Below are positions 26,157-34,551 of a stretch of 57,013 bases of DNA, in pieces. Made by a program: the position numbers and the translations under genes. Below the pieces are notes generated by a model that was not told where the DNA came from, did no database searches, and was given only the letters and a program-made list of their open reading frames with translations. The stretch is from a virus: positions 1 to 57,013 of IMG/VR virus record IMGVR_UViG_3300033148_007689. One strand, 5' to 3'. How positions within the stretch are numbered: the first letter of the stretch is position 1; every line of letters begins with the position of its first letter.

Positions 26157-29100
26157 TATATGTCACATACCCCTGATCTGCAAGACACATCTTTTTCAGA
26201 TAAAGAATCAGAGACTCCTTTTTCATCCTTAATGTATTTCTCTATCTCTTTTCTAGACATCCTATAATATACTTGCTTCTCTCTGCTCTCATCTCTATAG
26301 ACTGTTACCCCTTTAAGATCGTAAATGTACTCTAATAATATTTTACTTAAATCTTCTGCTGTTGAAGATTTAGGCAACAAGATAGTCTTTGATACACTCC
26401 CATCCAAATATTTAGCTATAGTGGATTGCATTTCTAAATGTTCTTCTGGTTTTAAATCATAACTATCTACAAACCATTCACTATCATAATGTTCTTTACA
26501 CAGTGGGTGTATATAAATTCTATCACTAACACGATCTGATCTTAAGTACCCTTTAAAGGGTAAGGGCTCTATACCACCAACAACATCAGCCAATAATGAA
26601 GTTGTATTATGAGTGATAAAACCATTAGCTATATAAGTATGTGAATCTTCATATATTTCGAGATCATTTACATGCATATTATCATACACATTCGTTTCTG
26701 ATACTACATCAAAACATAAATCATTTTTAACAAACCAATTCATACTATCTATCCTCGAAATATAATTTGCTTTAGTAGTACAGATTACATTATTATTAGA
26801 TGAAAACCTATCCTTTGTATATGAAAGATGCTGACTATTAAAATGCATTAATTCATCTGGAGTTAGTATGATCAATTCCCTATCTCCATTTTTTGGTAAA
26901 GACACGTCAATATTATACAATAATTTCAACAATTTTACCGAGTTATATCTGTTTACAGAAATTCTATAGGCTTTACCTCTGGCAAACACTTCTCTACCTT
27001 CAATAATAGAATTGTTTTCCTTTGTTTCTTTTAAATGAGATACAAATCCAAGACCCAACAATATAGTTTGTATTTGATTGGCCATTGTTTCTGAAATAGT
27101 AGTAAATCCTATACGGTTATCTTCCTTTCTTATATGACCATTGCCTCTGTGGTAACCGCTTATAAAAGAAATTATATTGTTTAATGAACCGCTTAATATT
27201 ATATCAGGAATAAAAGCATTTATAGCTCCATATTTTATACATCCATGTTTTTGAAACCAATCATATAATTGTTTATTGCCAATCTCTAATCTCACAGATT
27301 TACTATCTAATCTATCACGTTTATATACTTTGATTTTAAACACATCCCCAAAAGACTTATATATCAAATTTGATATATATTCTGCTTCATTATTATTAGA
27401 AGTCTCAAAATATAATCTATGACTTCTTCCATTTACAGTCCACCAACCATCTGCCATATAATATCCTAATAATTCAGCTTTATGATCAGATAACCATGTT
27501 TGTCTCTTGTCGTACAGAAACCCTTTCTTCAACACAACTAAATCTCCTTTTTCTATATCACCCAAAGATTTCCAACTATACCCGTTCCCATCAGTTAATA
27601 CCCTCACTTTATGATCAAACGTTCCTTGAAGCTTATAACCATGTTTAGTTTTTATACTTTTAGTTTTAGCGATCCCCTGATCATAATATGCTTTTATATG
27701 TACATCCTTAAAATCTGATTTAGTAGAATTTCTTCCTCTACCAACTCTTAAATTAATCTTTTTATAATCTTCAATTCTTTTAGTACCAATCTCTGATGAT
27801 ATAAGAGTACCATCTACCAAACAACCCGTCGGAGCTGCTGTAGTCAACGTTACGTTACGAATTGAGTTTTCTTTTATGAGCATCCTTATTTTAGCAGGTA
27901 ATTTTCTAACAAAAGAGGCACTAGCATAATCTATTCTATTATATTTTGGGAATGCCCCTTTTTCTTTTGCTAGTTCCACAGAGGCTATGTAAGCTTCATC
28001 TCTGATAAATCTATATAATTTTTCTACTTCCGCAATGGCTCGTTCTGAACCATATCTTATCTCTTTCATAAAAAGATAGTCTGCAAGACCCATTGTACCG
28101 AGCCCGATCCTGCGAGCATTTTTAACAACTATTTCTTGTTGTGGGATTGGGTAGTAAGCTAGATCAATTACGTTGTCCATAAATCTTACAGCTATTTTAA
28201 TAGTCCTAGATAGTTTTTTCCAGTCAGTGTTTTTATTTATAATAAAATGTGGTAACACAAGAGCGCCCAGATTACAACATCCAAACTCTTCGAGCGGCAG
28301 TTCACCGCACTGTAAGTTGTTGATATAATTGAACTTTTTCTTTCCGTTCTCTGTCTTGCTCTCACTAACCATAACATAAAAATTATGAAATTCGTCCACT
28401 GTCCCATTGTATACATCTTCATATCCATCTTCTTCTATAGATACTATATTATAATTCATCATTCGATGCTTATATCCTTTTTCCATTGCGTACTTAACTT
28501 GACCAAGAAAAGCAGCCTTAGAAGTACCTGCACATCTAGTAGAACAATATGACTGTTCTCTCCTATGCCACTTGACAGAGAAAATTCTTCCACAATTCTC
28601 ACATTGCTTATTTACCCAAATACTACCGTTCTCAAAAAAAACATCAAGATCAGTTGTATCTTTAAGAACAAGAAACTTCCTATATGCTTTTAACTCGTAC
28701 CCTTTCATATATACTCCCGCTTCTTTAGCGGCAGCTTTAAGCATTGAACTAGCACTTTTATATTTTCCAAAAGCACAATTAGACCAAGGTATACTATTTG
28801 TTTTGCAGTACTTCTGCCACTCATCCTTGGTTACTTTCCTTCCTATATTTCTCATTAAATCAATGGCTATTTGGAATATTTCTTCTGGTGTAAGTCCCGT
28901 CCACCTACCGTTATTTTTACCCGACCAATTTTGTTTAATAAGCCAGTTTTTCTCAGGAAACCTATTCACTGGGTTATTCCTACCAAGCATATCTTGTGCA
29001 TGTAATTTATCATGATCTTTTTTTAACATAGGTTCAAGATTTACCCATTCATTATTAAGACCATTAAAATCATTATGATGCACTATTTCACCAGGTTTCA

Positions 29101-30304
29101 ACTTACGACCCAAATTAAACTCTGCAATAATTCTGTGTTCTGCTTTATTTGTAGATTTACCAACATTCCACCACACATAATCTTGTGATCTACTATTCGC
29201 CCTAAGAAATACATCTTTAAATGATGCATGAAATTTAACTGCGTGATGAAGCCTATCATTTTCTTTTAATTCGTCAGCCCGCTTATAAGTACCATCAAGC
29301 ATAAGGATCCCATGATTTTCAGTACATCTAATTATAGACCCATCATTAAGGGTTATCTTCAAAATTCTTTCTTTATACCCAGTGATTCTAGGGTTTCTCA
29401 TTAAACGTACAGTAACATTATTATTACTATCACTACAAAATACTGGCACATCTTTACCTTCATCAGCCAATTGTTTTATAGGAACATTGCCCCTACCGTC
29501 TGCTACAGCCACTAAAGTATTTCCCGTCACGCAAGGATTGACCCCCCGAATTGGACTGAAATAATATGAATTATTCTTTCTCAAATTGTCCCAATTTATC
29601 AAACCTGGCTCACTATGCTCCAACATATTATTAAGAATCATATCCCACAATTCTCTTGCTCTTACTGTTTCATATACTTTACCAGCAAATTTAAGATCCC
29701 ACTCATTGTCCTCTTCTACCGCTTTTAAAAAACCTGAATCTACAATTACTGAAATATTAAATTGTGTTAATTTATTGTGCTTTATTTTAGCATTAATAAA
29801 TTCTCTGATTTCAGGATGAGAGATATGGCACAAGGCAATCCCCGCACTTCTTCTCGCCCCACCAGTTTCTATTCTTTTCCCAGCATGATTAAATATTTCC
29901 ATAAAGGAAACTAGTCCTGAACTATTACCGCCTTTTGTAATAAGAGGAGCACCTTTAGGTCTCAAAGCAGAAAAATCTATCCCATTCCCACCACCATATG
30001 AAGAAATAATTAAATAATTCTTGAGTGTTTCTCCTATAGATTCAATACTATCTTCCAGAGGTAGAAAATTACAATTACTTGTAGATGGTCTCAGTTTACC
30101 AAGATTCCTTAGAATTCTTCCTGCAGGTATAAAATCCAAAGGTTCTATAATAGAGTAAAACTCCCCATAATACTTCTCTGCTTTGTCTCCTTCATTCTTA
30201 GCATTCTCTCTACATATTCTTTCTGCTAGGTGATCCCATTTAGTTTCATTGTCCCAGAAATATCTGCTCTCAGCTATCTTCTGGGCATTAGCGCTTAATT
30301 CCAT
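26156..30304 (-). CDS. nrdJ: Class II (B12-dependent) ribonucleotide reductase with two inteins
   Basis: 1382 residues from ATG 30304; an in-frame ATG at 30325 would translate the AAGGAGGAGGAGAAGG ribosome site as MRRRRRR and is rejected. Without inteins the enzyme is about 568 residues. NCNFLPLEDS, GGGNGIDFS and RRSAGIAL fit the NrdJ family; NP/CGE holds the thiyl-radical cysteine, and the C-terminus CRSGVC is the redox pair. It reduces ribonucleotides to deoxyribonucleotides using adenosylcobalamin and needs no oxygen or small subunit. Intein 1 is residues 258-665, intein 2 828-1233. It sits with a phosphoesterase and a nucleotidase gene. Confidence 0.88.
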   Translation of the reverse strand: MELSANAQKIAESRYFWDNETKWDHLAERICRENAKNEGDKAEKYYGEFYSIIEPLDFIPAGRILRNLGKLRPSTSNCNFLPLEDSIESIGETLKNYLIISSYGGGNGIDFSALRPKGAPLITKGGNSSGLVSFMEIFNHAGKRIETGGARRSAGIALCHISHPEIREFINAKIKHNKLTQFNISVIVDSGFLKAVEEDNEWDLKFAGKVYETVRARELWDMILNNMLEHSEPGLINWDNLRKNNSYYFSPIRGVNPCVTGNTLVAVADGRGNVPIKQLADEGKDVPVFCSDSNNNVTVRLMRNPRITGYKERILKITLNDGSIIRCTENHGILMLDGTYKRADELKENDRLHHAVKFHASFKDVFLRANSRSQDYVWWNVGKSTNKAEHRIIAEFNLGRKLKPGEIVHHNDFNGLNNEWVNLEPMLKKDHDKLHAQDMLGRNNPVNRFPEKNWLIKQNWSGKNNGRWTGLTPEEIFQIAIDLMRNIGRKVTKDEWQKYCKTNSIPWSNCAFGKYKSASSMLKAAAKEAGVYMKGYELKAYRKFLVLKDTTDLDVFFENGSIWVNKQCENCGRIFSVKWHRREQSYCSTRCAGTSKAAFLGQVKYAMEKGYKHRMMNYNIVSIEEDGYEDVYNGTVDEFHNFYVMVSESKTENGKKKFNYINNLQCGELPLEEFGCCNLGALVLPHFIINKNTDWKKLSRTIKIAVRFMDNVIDLAYYPIPQQEIVVKNARRIGLGTMGLADYLFMKEIRYGSERAIAEVEKLYRFIRDEAYIASVELAKEKGAFPKYNRIDYASASFVRKLPAKIRMLIKENSIRNVTLTTAAPTGCLVDGTLISSEIGTKRIEDYKKINLRVGRGRNSTKSDFKDVHIKAYYDQGIAKTKSIKTKHGYKLQGTFDHKVRVLTDGNGYSWKSLGDIEKGDLVVLKKGFLYDKRQTWLSDHKAELLGYYMADGWWTVNGRSHRLYFETSNNNEAEYISNLIYKSFGDVFKIKVYKRDRLDSKSVRLEIGNKQLYDWFQKHGCIKYGAINAFIPDIILSGSLNNIISFISGYHRGNGHIRKEDNRIGFTTISETMANQIQTILLGLGFVSHLKETKENNSIIEGREVFARGKAYRISVNRYNSVKLLKLLYNIDVSLPKNGDRELIILTPDELMHFNSQHLSYTKDRFSSNNNVICTTKANYISRIDSMNWFVKNDLCFDVVSETNVYDNMHVNDLEIYEDSHTYIANGFITHNTTSLLADVVGGIEPLPFKGYLRSDRVSDRIYIHPLCKEHYDSEWFVDSYDLKPEEHLEMQSTIAKYLDGSVSKTILLPKSSTAEDLSKILLEYIYDLKGVTVYRDESREKQVYYRMSRKEIEKYIKDEKGVSDSLSEKDVSCRSGVCDI
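26606..27823 (-). mobile_element. Intein 2 (406 residues) with LAGLIDADG endonuclease
   Basis: Begins CLVDGTLISSEIG and ends GFITHN before extein Thr, with block B at GTFDHKVRV. It splits the reductase motif APTG/TTSLL. The first LAGLIDADG motif is ELLGYYMADGWW; the second, FISGYHRGNGHI, has Asn where the acidic residue is expected. Splicing residues (Cys1, His-Asn, Thr+1) look complete. Confidence 0.85.
28310..29533 (-). mobile_element. Intein 1 (408 residues) with HNH endonuclease
   Basis: Begins CVTGNTLVAV (block A), has CTENHGILM (block B) and VYNGTVDEFHNFYVMVS (block F), and ends YINNLQ before the extein Cys. The insert lies between NP and CGE, directly before the catalytic thiyl cysteine. 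An HNH motif (GEIVHHNDFNGLNNEWVN... LHAQ) lies near its middle. The last residue is Gln, not Asn, an atypical but known intein ending. Confidence 0.85.
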
Positions 30305-30325
30305 CCTTCTCCTCCTCCTTCTCAT

Positions 30326-30892
30326 TCATCTTTCATCACTCTTCTTCTTACTTTTTGAAATGAAATTTGGGTTATCAGGTTTATTCACCATAATTTCCTT
30401 TATTTGATCAAGCGAGTATGGATAGTAATTATTCGTGTCAACTCCTACATCCATAGATTTTCCTATTGATGGTAGTCTGCTGTGGCTGTGGCCGTAAACG
30501 TGCCAACTGTTCCAGTGGGAGCGTCTCCATGTTCGCATTGCGTAATGGCAAGCGACTATGAGTATACCTTCATCCTTGAAGGTCTTTTCATATATATAGC
30601 CAACAAATTGAAAGTTACCTTCTGATTTAGGGGATTTCCCCAACCATCTGTCGTGGCTTCCACGTATAAAAATGTGAGTCCCCTTAAGTTGCTTGAACAC
30701 TCTTTCCATAGTCCAACCTCTTGACCCCATACTGAAATCCCCAACATGAACAACAATGTCAGACTCCCCCACCACTTCATTATGATTTTTGATTAAGGTC
30801 TCATTCATCTCTCTGACGTTAGAAAAAGGTCTATTGCAAAATTTTATAATATTAGCATGATTATAATGCTCATCTGCTGTATAAAAAAACAT
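30326..30892 (-). CDS. Calcineurin-like metallophosphoesterase
   Basis: 188 residues. Motifs in order: FYTADEHYNH, VVHVGDFS, IFIRGSHDRW, CHYAMRTW and VYGHSHS, a complete set of metal ligands for the MPE superfamily; the usual GNHD is GSHD. It lies directly before the reductase gene, whose ribosome site is inside this gene's 3' end. Small phage MPEs may be nucleotidases or phosphatases; the substrate is unknown. Confidence 0.82.
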   Translation of the reverse strand: MFFYTADEHYNHANIIKFCNRPFSNVREMNETLIKNHNEVVGESDIVVHVGDFSMGSRGWTMERVFKQLKGTHIFIRGSHDRWLGKSPKSEGNFQFVGYIYEKTFKDEGILIVACHYAMRTWRRSHWNSWHVYGHSHSRLPSIGKSMDVGVDTNNYYPYSLDQIKEIMVNKPDNPNFISKSKKKSDER

Positions 30893-30939
30893 TATTCTAT
30901 TTCCTCCAATAGCACCTCGCAGGACAAGCTTTGTGGCTT

Positions 30940-31125
30940 CTACACTGAATTTTTATCTATTTCCTTATCCATCGAAGTGTTAGATTGTGAATCAACATAA
31001 GCTCTACAAACATCATAGACAAAAGCTCTAATTCTTGTTAGATTTAAAATGTCATATGCTAAACTTCCCTCTAACTCATAAAATTCAAGTTCCCTATCAT
31101 ATATTTTTTTAAAATTATCTAACAC
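30940..31125 (-). CDS. Hypothetical protein (61 residues)
   Basis: GTG 31125 follows aagggg with a 6-nt gap. Acidic, helical (MLDNFKKIYDRELEFYELEG). It lies just downstream of the multi-stem element at 31144-31260, which could control its translation. No family recognised. Confidence 0.5.
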   Translation of the reverse strand: MLDNFKKIYDRELEFYELEGSLAYDILNLTRIRAFVYDVCRAYVDSQSNTSMDKEIDKNSV

Positions 31126-31143
31126 ATTTATCCCCTTTTTGGT

Positions 31144-31260
31144 GCTGAGAAGATAAGGTCAGTAGCATCGGGAGCCCATCCCATCCGATATTTTTCACTC
31201 TGGGCAAGAGTACGAGATCACGTCTCTACTGACTACTCGTTTTTTACTTACCCTCTCAGC
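31144..31260 (-). other. Multi-stem intergenic structure
   Basis: On the minus strand a 14-bp outer stem with G.U pairs (31247-31260 with 31144-31157) encloses an 8-bp stem (gtcagtag/ctactgac) and smaller hairpins (gaga/tctc, actct/agagt, atcgg/ccgat). The outer 5' arm is the last codons and stop of the nucleotidase gene. It ends just before the ribosome site of the 61-residue gene. It shares ATGCTACTG with the element at 32574-32658. Confidence 0.5.
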
Positions 31261-31820
31261 ATATCAAAATAATCTTTTATCTCGTCCCAATCCTTTACTC
31301 TCATAATATTATCAACATTAGAAAGGTCCAACTGATTCCAGCTACGATCTAACAAAAGGATTTTAATATCCTGTCTTGCTAAGTCAATTGCAATTTTGAG
31401 CCTATCTTCAACAAATACCTTAATATTCTTTCTGATAATAGGCTGTATTTTATAGATCCCTCGCACAAAATGAGCCTCCCAAGGAAGCTCTGGTAAATGC
31501 AAGCGTAGCCACTTTATAGTATTCTCCTTATCCTGACGTGCACTAACAAATATAATAGGGTCATTAGTTATCTTATGATAATAGTTTAGAAATTCAATGG
31601 CATTGGAGTATGGCAATAGTCTATCCACAGATGCAATTGTTAAGCTGACACACCTATCAACCTGTTCCTTTGATAGGGAAGTGCACTCTTCAATAGAGTA
31701 CTTGATGATGTCATTTACCTCAAGTTTGTAACCATATTCCTTTTCAATATTGTCCAAAAGAATTGGTATCATATTCACTATACAACCATCAAGATCGAAT
31801 CCCCATTTTATCATAATCAC
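31248..31820 (-). CDS. 5'(3')-deoxyribonucleotidase-like HAD phosphatase
   Basis: 190 residues. GFDLDGCIVN is HAD motif I (DxD), FVSARQDK motif II, and FVEDR motif III/IV. Size and the C-terminal LLLDRSWNQ match the NT5C-type nucleotidases found in phages, which remove phosphate from deoxynucleoside monophosphates. With the class II reductase it would shape the dNTP pool. The last codons form one arm of a long stem. Confidence 0.8.
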   Translation of the reverse strand: MIMIKWGFDLDGCIVNMIPILLDNIEKEYGYKLEVNDIIKYSIEECTSLSKEQVDRCVSLTIASVDRLLPYSNAIEFLNYYHKITNDPIIFVSARQDKENTIKWLRLHLPELPWEAHFVRGIYKIQPIIRKNIKVFVEDRLKIAIDLARQDIKILLLDRSWNQLDLSNVDNIMRVKDWDEIKDYFDMLRG

Positions 31821-31833
31821 CTTTTTTAAAATG

Positions 31834-32181
31834 TCAAGTTTTCTTTATGTCCTCATTGTGGGTTCTGCTTAGATGAAAACCTGCTTTGATCCAAATCAGA
31901 TACATATACGCTGTTATTTTGAGCAGATCTTTCTCCTGACCAAAATTCTTGAAGCGACCTAAGTACTTCAAACATGTCCCAAGCACCCAGTCAACTCCAG
32001 TCTTTCCAGGAACGAACTCGCATATGAGATCAGTCATCTCCTTATCTTCTAATAGCTGATATTTATCCCCACCATGCTCAAGTTGGTTCCTGATCAGTTT
32101 TACGAATTTATCAAAGTTCTCTTTCTTTTCTTTCAGAGAAGAATTGTATATTTTTCTAGTAGCCGTTTTATTTCTTTTCAT
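31834..32181 (-). CDS. Hypothetical protein, possibly nucleotide-related
   Basis: About 115 residues from ATG 32181 (a GTG at 32193 is also in frame). The end GVDWVLGTCLKYLGRFKNF...DLLKITAYMYL resembles the pattern of small phage DUF3310-type helices (G..KY..R...K..DL.K...Y), a similarity too weak to name. It overlaps the gene upstream by 14 bases. Confidence 0.55.
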   Translation of the reverse strand: MKRNKTATRKIYNSSLKEKKENFDKFVKLIRNQLEHGGDKYQLLEDKEMTDLICEFVPGKTGVDWVLGTCLKYLGRFKNFGQEKDLLKITAYMYLIWIKAGFHLSRTHNEDIKKT

Positions 32182-32548
32182 TAAATTCCCCACTCATCAC
32201 TTTATCCAAGAATATAGACAAATTCTCTATCTCTTCTTCATTAGGAGATTTCTTAGCATATATTATATTATGTATAGTACCTACTACAAACTCATCCATA
32301 ATATCAGATACCAACATATGTAGAGCATCTTCTTTAAAGATCTCATCCTCCTTACCTCTCCTACTTTGAGACAGAAAATGTTTTAAGAGGTTTATCTGCG
32401 AGGGGGATAAATGCAATGCAATTGGAATTACACCTATACCCTCTTTCCTCTCTGCTTCATTTCTATATTCCTCCTCAAACCTTGATAATACCGCTTCAAA
32501 GAGAGATTCTTGTAATTTTCGTATTTTCCACCTTTTAAATATATTCAT
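32168..32548 (-). CDS. Hypothetical helical protein
   Basis: 126 residues. Basic N-terminus (MNIFKRWKIRKLQ) then acidic helices (FEEEYRNEAERKEG). No motif recognised. It lies downstream of the structured element at 32574-32658. Confidence 0.5.
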   Translation of the reverse strand: MNIFKRWKIRKLQESLFEAVLSRFEEEYRNEAERKEGIGVIPIALHLSPSQINLLKHFLSQSRRGKEDEIFKEDALHMLVSDIMDEFVVGTIHNIIYAKKSPNEEEIENLSIFLDKVMSGEFNEKK

Positions 32549-32573
32549 AGGTTGACCCCTTTTTTATGATCCT

Positions 32574-32658
32574 AACCATAGCCTAATAGGAAGTGCAGTA
32601 GCATGGGTGCTAGTGCACTCTAGCCTTAATTCCCATAACTTACCGTTCGGCTATGGTT
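32574..32658 (-). other. Stem-loop element overlapping a gene end
   Basis: Perfect 10-bp outer stem (aaccatagcc 32574-32583 with ggctatggtt 32649-32658). Inside is a hairpin with gtgca/tgcac and tagca/tgcta around CCCA. The minus-strand 5' arm is the final codons (TIAE) of the PDDEXK gene. ATGCTACTG is shared with 31144-31260. No T-tract. Confidence 0.5.
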
Positions 32659-33011
32659 AAGCTTTTATTATAAATCTTAAAGAATACCTTAGCATCCATT
32701 ATTACAACAGGCTGCTCATTATTCCTCTTGCAGAATAACAACCAATCGGTTCCCTCCAGCTGATTAGCCTTCGCTTGCTTTATCCATTCATGGATAGAAT
32801 ACTTCTCAGCATTTTTACACTCCACACTATAAGGAAAGAGCTCTTTGGCTTTGCCATAGAGTTTTAGGTCTACACCTCCTTGCCCCATTTCTCTTCCTTG
32901 GATTAGTTCATCTTTCCCCCAGGGGATGTCTAATATATTAGACACCTGCTGGGCAATCCAATTCTGCAGTCTTCTGCCCTTAGCTTTTCTCGATTTTATC
33001 GAAATTGTCAT
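32640..33011 (-). CDS. PDDEXK-type nuclease (resolvase-like)
   Basis: 123 residues. KAKGRRLQNWIAQQV helix, then GGVDLKL and YSVECKNAEKYS give the D...ExK core of PDDEXK enzymes, with a basic C-terminal part. Phage proteins of this size are Holliday-junction resolvases or debranching nucleases, which fits the Rad50/Mre11 and RecA genes nearby. The exact substrate is not shown by the sequence. Confidence 0.75.
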   Translation of the reverse strand: MTISIKSRKAKGRRLQNWIAQQVSNILDIPWGKDELIQGREMGQGGVDLKLYGKAKELFPYSVECKNAEKYSIHEWIKQAKANQLEGTDWLLFCKRNNEQPVVIMDAKVFFKIYNKSLTIAER

Positions 33012-33018
33012 TATAATC

Positions 33019-33372
33019 TTATCTCCATGTTAGTCCTTCTCTTCTTACACTATCCATTATTTTATTTCTAGCATGAAATATTCCTTGAGCAGCTCGTACT
33101 ATCAGTTTCTTCAGAAATTTCTCTCTTTCTTTATCAGACATTGGGAACTCGTCTGATTGAAAATCAATTTGCCTAGCATAATTAATAACTTTCCTATTTT
33201 TATCTGCTATCAATAATTGTACACCCATACCATCTTTAAGAGAAATAAAATGTTTAACAGAAATAGCTTCTTTGCAGGACGCCCCTGCTGTCTCTTTCCC
33301 TTTGGCAATTCTTGGAAAAAATAAACTTAAGAATAGAAAAGGAACTGATTTTATAAATTCTCTTCTTCTCAT
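33019..33372 (-). CDS. Exported-looking paralogue of the 2125-2376 product
   Basis: 117 residues. N-terminus MRRREFIKSVPFLFLSLFF is a signal-like stretch with an RRxFIK twin-arginine motif. The rest shares QSDEFPMS, AAQGI and KIMDSVRREGLTW with the 83-residue protein in the tail block, which lacks the signal. So one copy looks targeted to the membrane or exported and the other cytoplasmic. Function unknown. Confidence 0.6.
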   Translation of the reverse strand: MRRREFIKSVPFLFLSLFFPRIAKGKETAGASCKEAISVKHFISLKDGMGVQLLIADKNRKVINYARQIDFQSDEFPMSDKEREKFLKKLIVRAAQGIFHARNKIMDSVRREGLTWR

Positions 33373-33373
33373 A

Positions 33374-33859
33374 TTACTCCTCCTTATACCTTAGTACTCC
33401 ACCTTCAGGAACTAAACACAATTTTCCCCAGAAATTCTGCCATTTTCCTACACTAAACCACATAGGTTCTCTGCCCAGGTTTTGAGGTAAACCTAATGTA
33501 AAAGCCCCCATATCCTTAAACTCAGCAATGAATGCCTTTTTATCAAACCTATTTAAAGGGCACTTAAAGTCCAAACATGTGTGTGCCCTTTCACAATATT
33601 GGTGTGTAGGCTCAACCTCTATGGTAGTGATCATTGTTGTCTTATCCCAATCTAAAGGAGTAATAGCAAACACCCCCTTGGGGAAATGGCAAACCCCAAA
33701 GAAGCATCGGCTCCACTTCTTATCGTGTCTAAAGATAATTCTCCCATCTATCCAAGTTACCCCTACTGAGATCGCTCCTGGGGGAACTATTAACTTTTGT
33801 TCTACAATATGCTCCCTTTCTTGTTTGTCCACCTTATTCTGGTTTACAAAACCTACCAA
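33374..33859 (-). CDS. Hypothetical cysteine-rich protein
   Basis: 161 residues from TTG 33859, but the first ~11 codons are inside the transposon right end; GTG 33832 would avoid most of it. VEPTHQYCERAHTCLDFKCP and FFGVCHFPKG hold a Cys/His cluster that may bind metal. No family recognised. The right-end insertion has probably replaced the native start region. Confidence 0.5.
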   Translation of the reverse strand: MVGFVNQNKVDKQEREHIVEQKLIVPPGAISVGVTWIDGRIIFRHDKKWSRCFFGVCHFPKGVFAITPLDWDKTTMITTIEVEPTHQYCERAHTCLDFKCPLNRFDKKAFIAEFKDMGAFTLGLPQNLGREPMWFSVGKWQNFWGKLCLVPEGGVLRYKEE

Positions 33860-33891
33860 AAATAATAGGTTTTGAAGGCAGCCTTTCTTCT
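33839..33891 (-). repeat. Solo transposon right end, copy 2
   Basis: agaaaggctgccttcaaaac...tttttggtaggttttgtaaaccag on the minus strand, matching 21101-21155 and 37603-37655. No nuclease gene accompanies it; an MT-A70 gene ends just before it. Its terminal hairpin is ggttt/aaacc. Confidence 0.75.
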
Positions 33892-33896
33892 ACCTG

Positions 33897-34551
33897 TTAG
33901 TATGTTCCATCAGCAATTTTTTTAAGTGAATCTCTAATGTCTTGTCCGTCAACATCGTGACCAACATTTACCCATCCATTTTCAAATTTCTGAGATGAGC
34001 GAGCAAAGAGTTCTATTCTCGGCAAATCACCACACAATTTGACTATTTTGTCCCTAACAATAGTAGGTTTCTTTGAATGCTCTGTTCTAGGATGAATTAA
34101 CACACTTGAAATTGTATTATCTATTACAATAGGTTTCCCTTTCACTCCAATTAAACACACTTCACAATTGGATTTAGTATAATAACCTATCCCAAAAAAT
34201 GGTCGACCATTGATTTTATTTGTTTTAATCCAACTGAATCCAAGTGTTTTATATTGAAATCCCCACGCTTTTATTACATCTAATGCTTCCTGTAAATTTG
34301 GAAATGTAGCCCATAAAAATAGCATACAATTTCTATCAGCAATTGTGCCAACAGGGATACTCTTTATATCTTCTATATCCATAACATCATAATGAACCAC
34401 CGCTCCCCCACAGAATCGTGTATGTTTATTTCTTCTGTCGTTATATCTCCACGGTGAGTTATGGGTCTGCGTAAATGATTTGATATTTCTTATTACGCAG
34501 ACCTTTGGCATCACCCCCTTCAGAACCTGAGGTAATCCTTAATTGTTCCAT
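33897..34551 (-). pseudogene. MT-A70 DNA adenine methyltransferase, frameshifted in DPPW
   Basis: The 5' part starts at ATG 34551, overlapping the Rad50-like stop, and reads ...LRNKKYQIIYADP before TAA at 34459-34461. The rest continues in another frame from PWRYNDRRNK to the end at 33897 and is intact MT-A70. The seven bases TAACTCA sit between the two prolines of ADP/PW. The downstream open frame begins at 34511 with an unrelated N-terminus (TQTHNSPW) and lacks the catalytic Asp. So the enzyme is probably inactive unless the shift is bypassed or a sequencing error. Confidence 0.75.
34464..34503. repeat. 11-bp inverted repeat beside the frameshift
   Basis: ggtctgcgtaa (34464-34474) and ttacgcagacc (34493-34503) are perfect complements and lie 2 nt from the premature stop of the MT-A70 gene. 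A hairpin here could promote replication slippage. Confidence 0.6.

Noticed and set aside
30304-30325. MRRRRRRM N-terminus of the reductase
   Set aside because: These codons are the ribosome-binding purine run; ATG 30304 directly after it is the better start.
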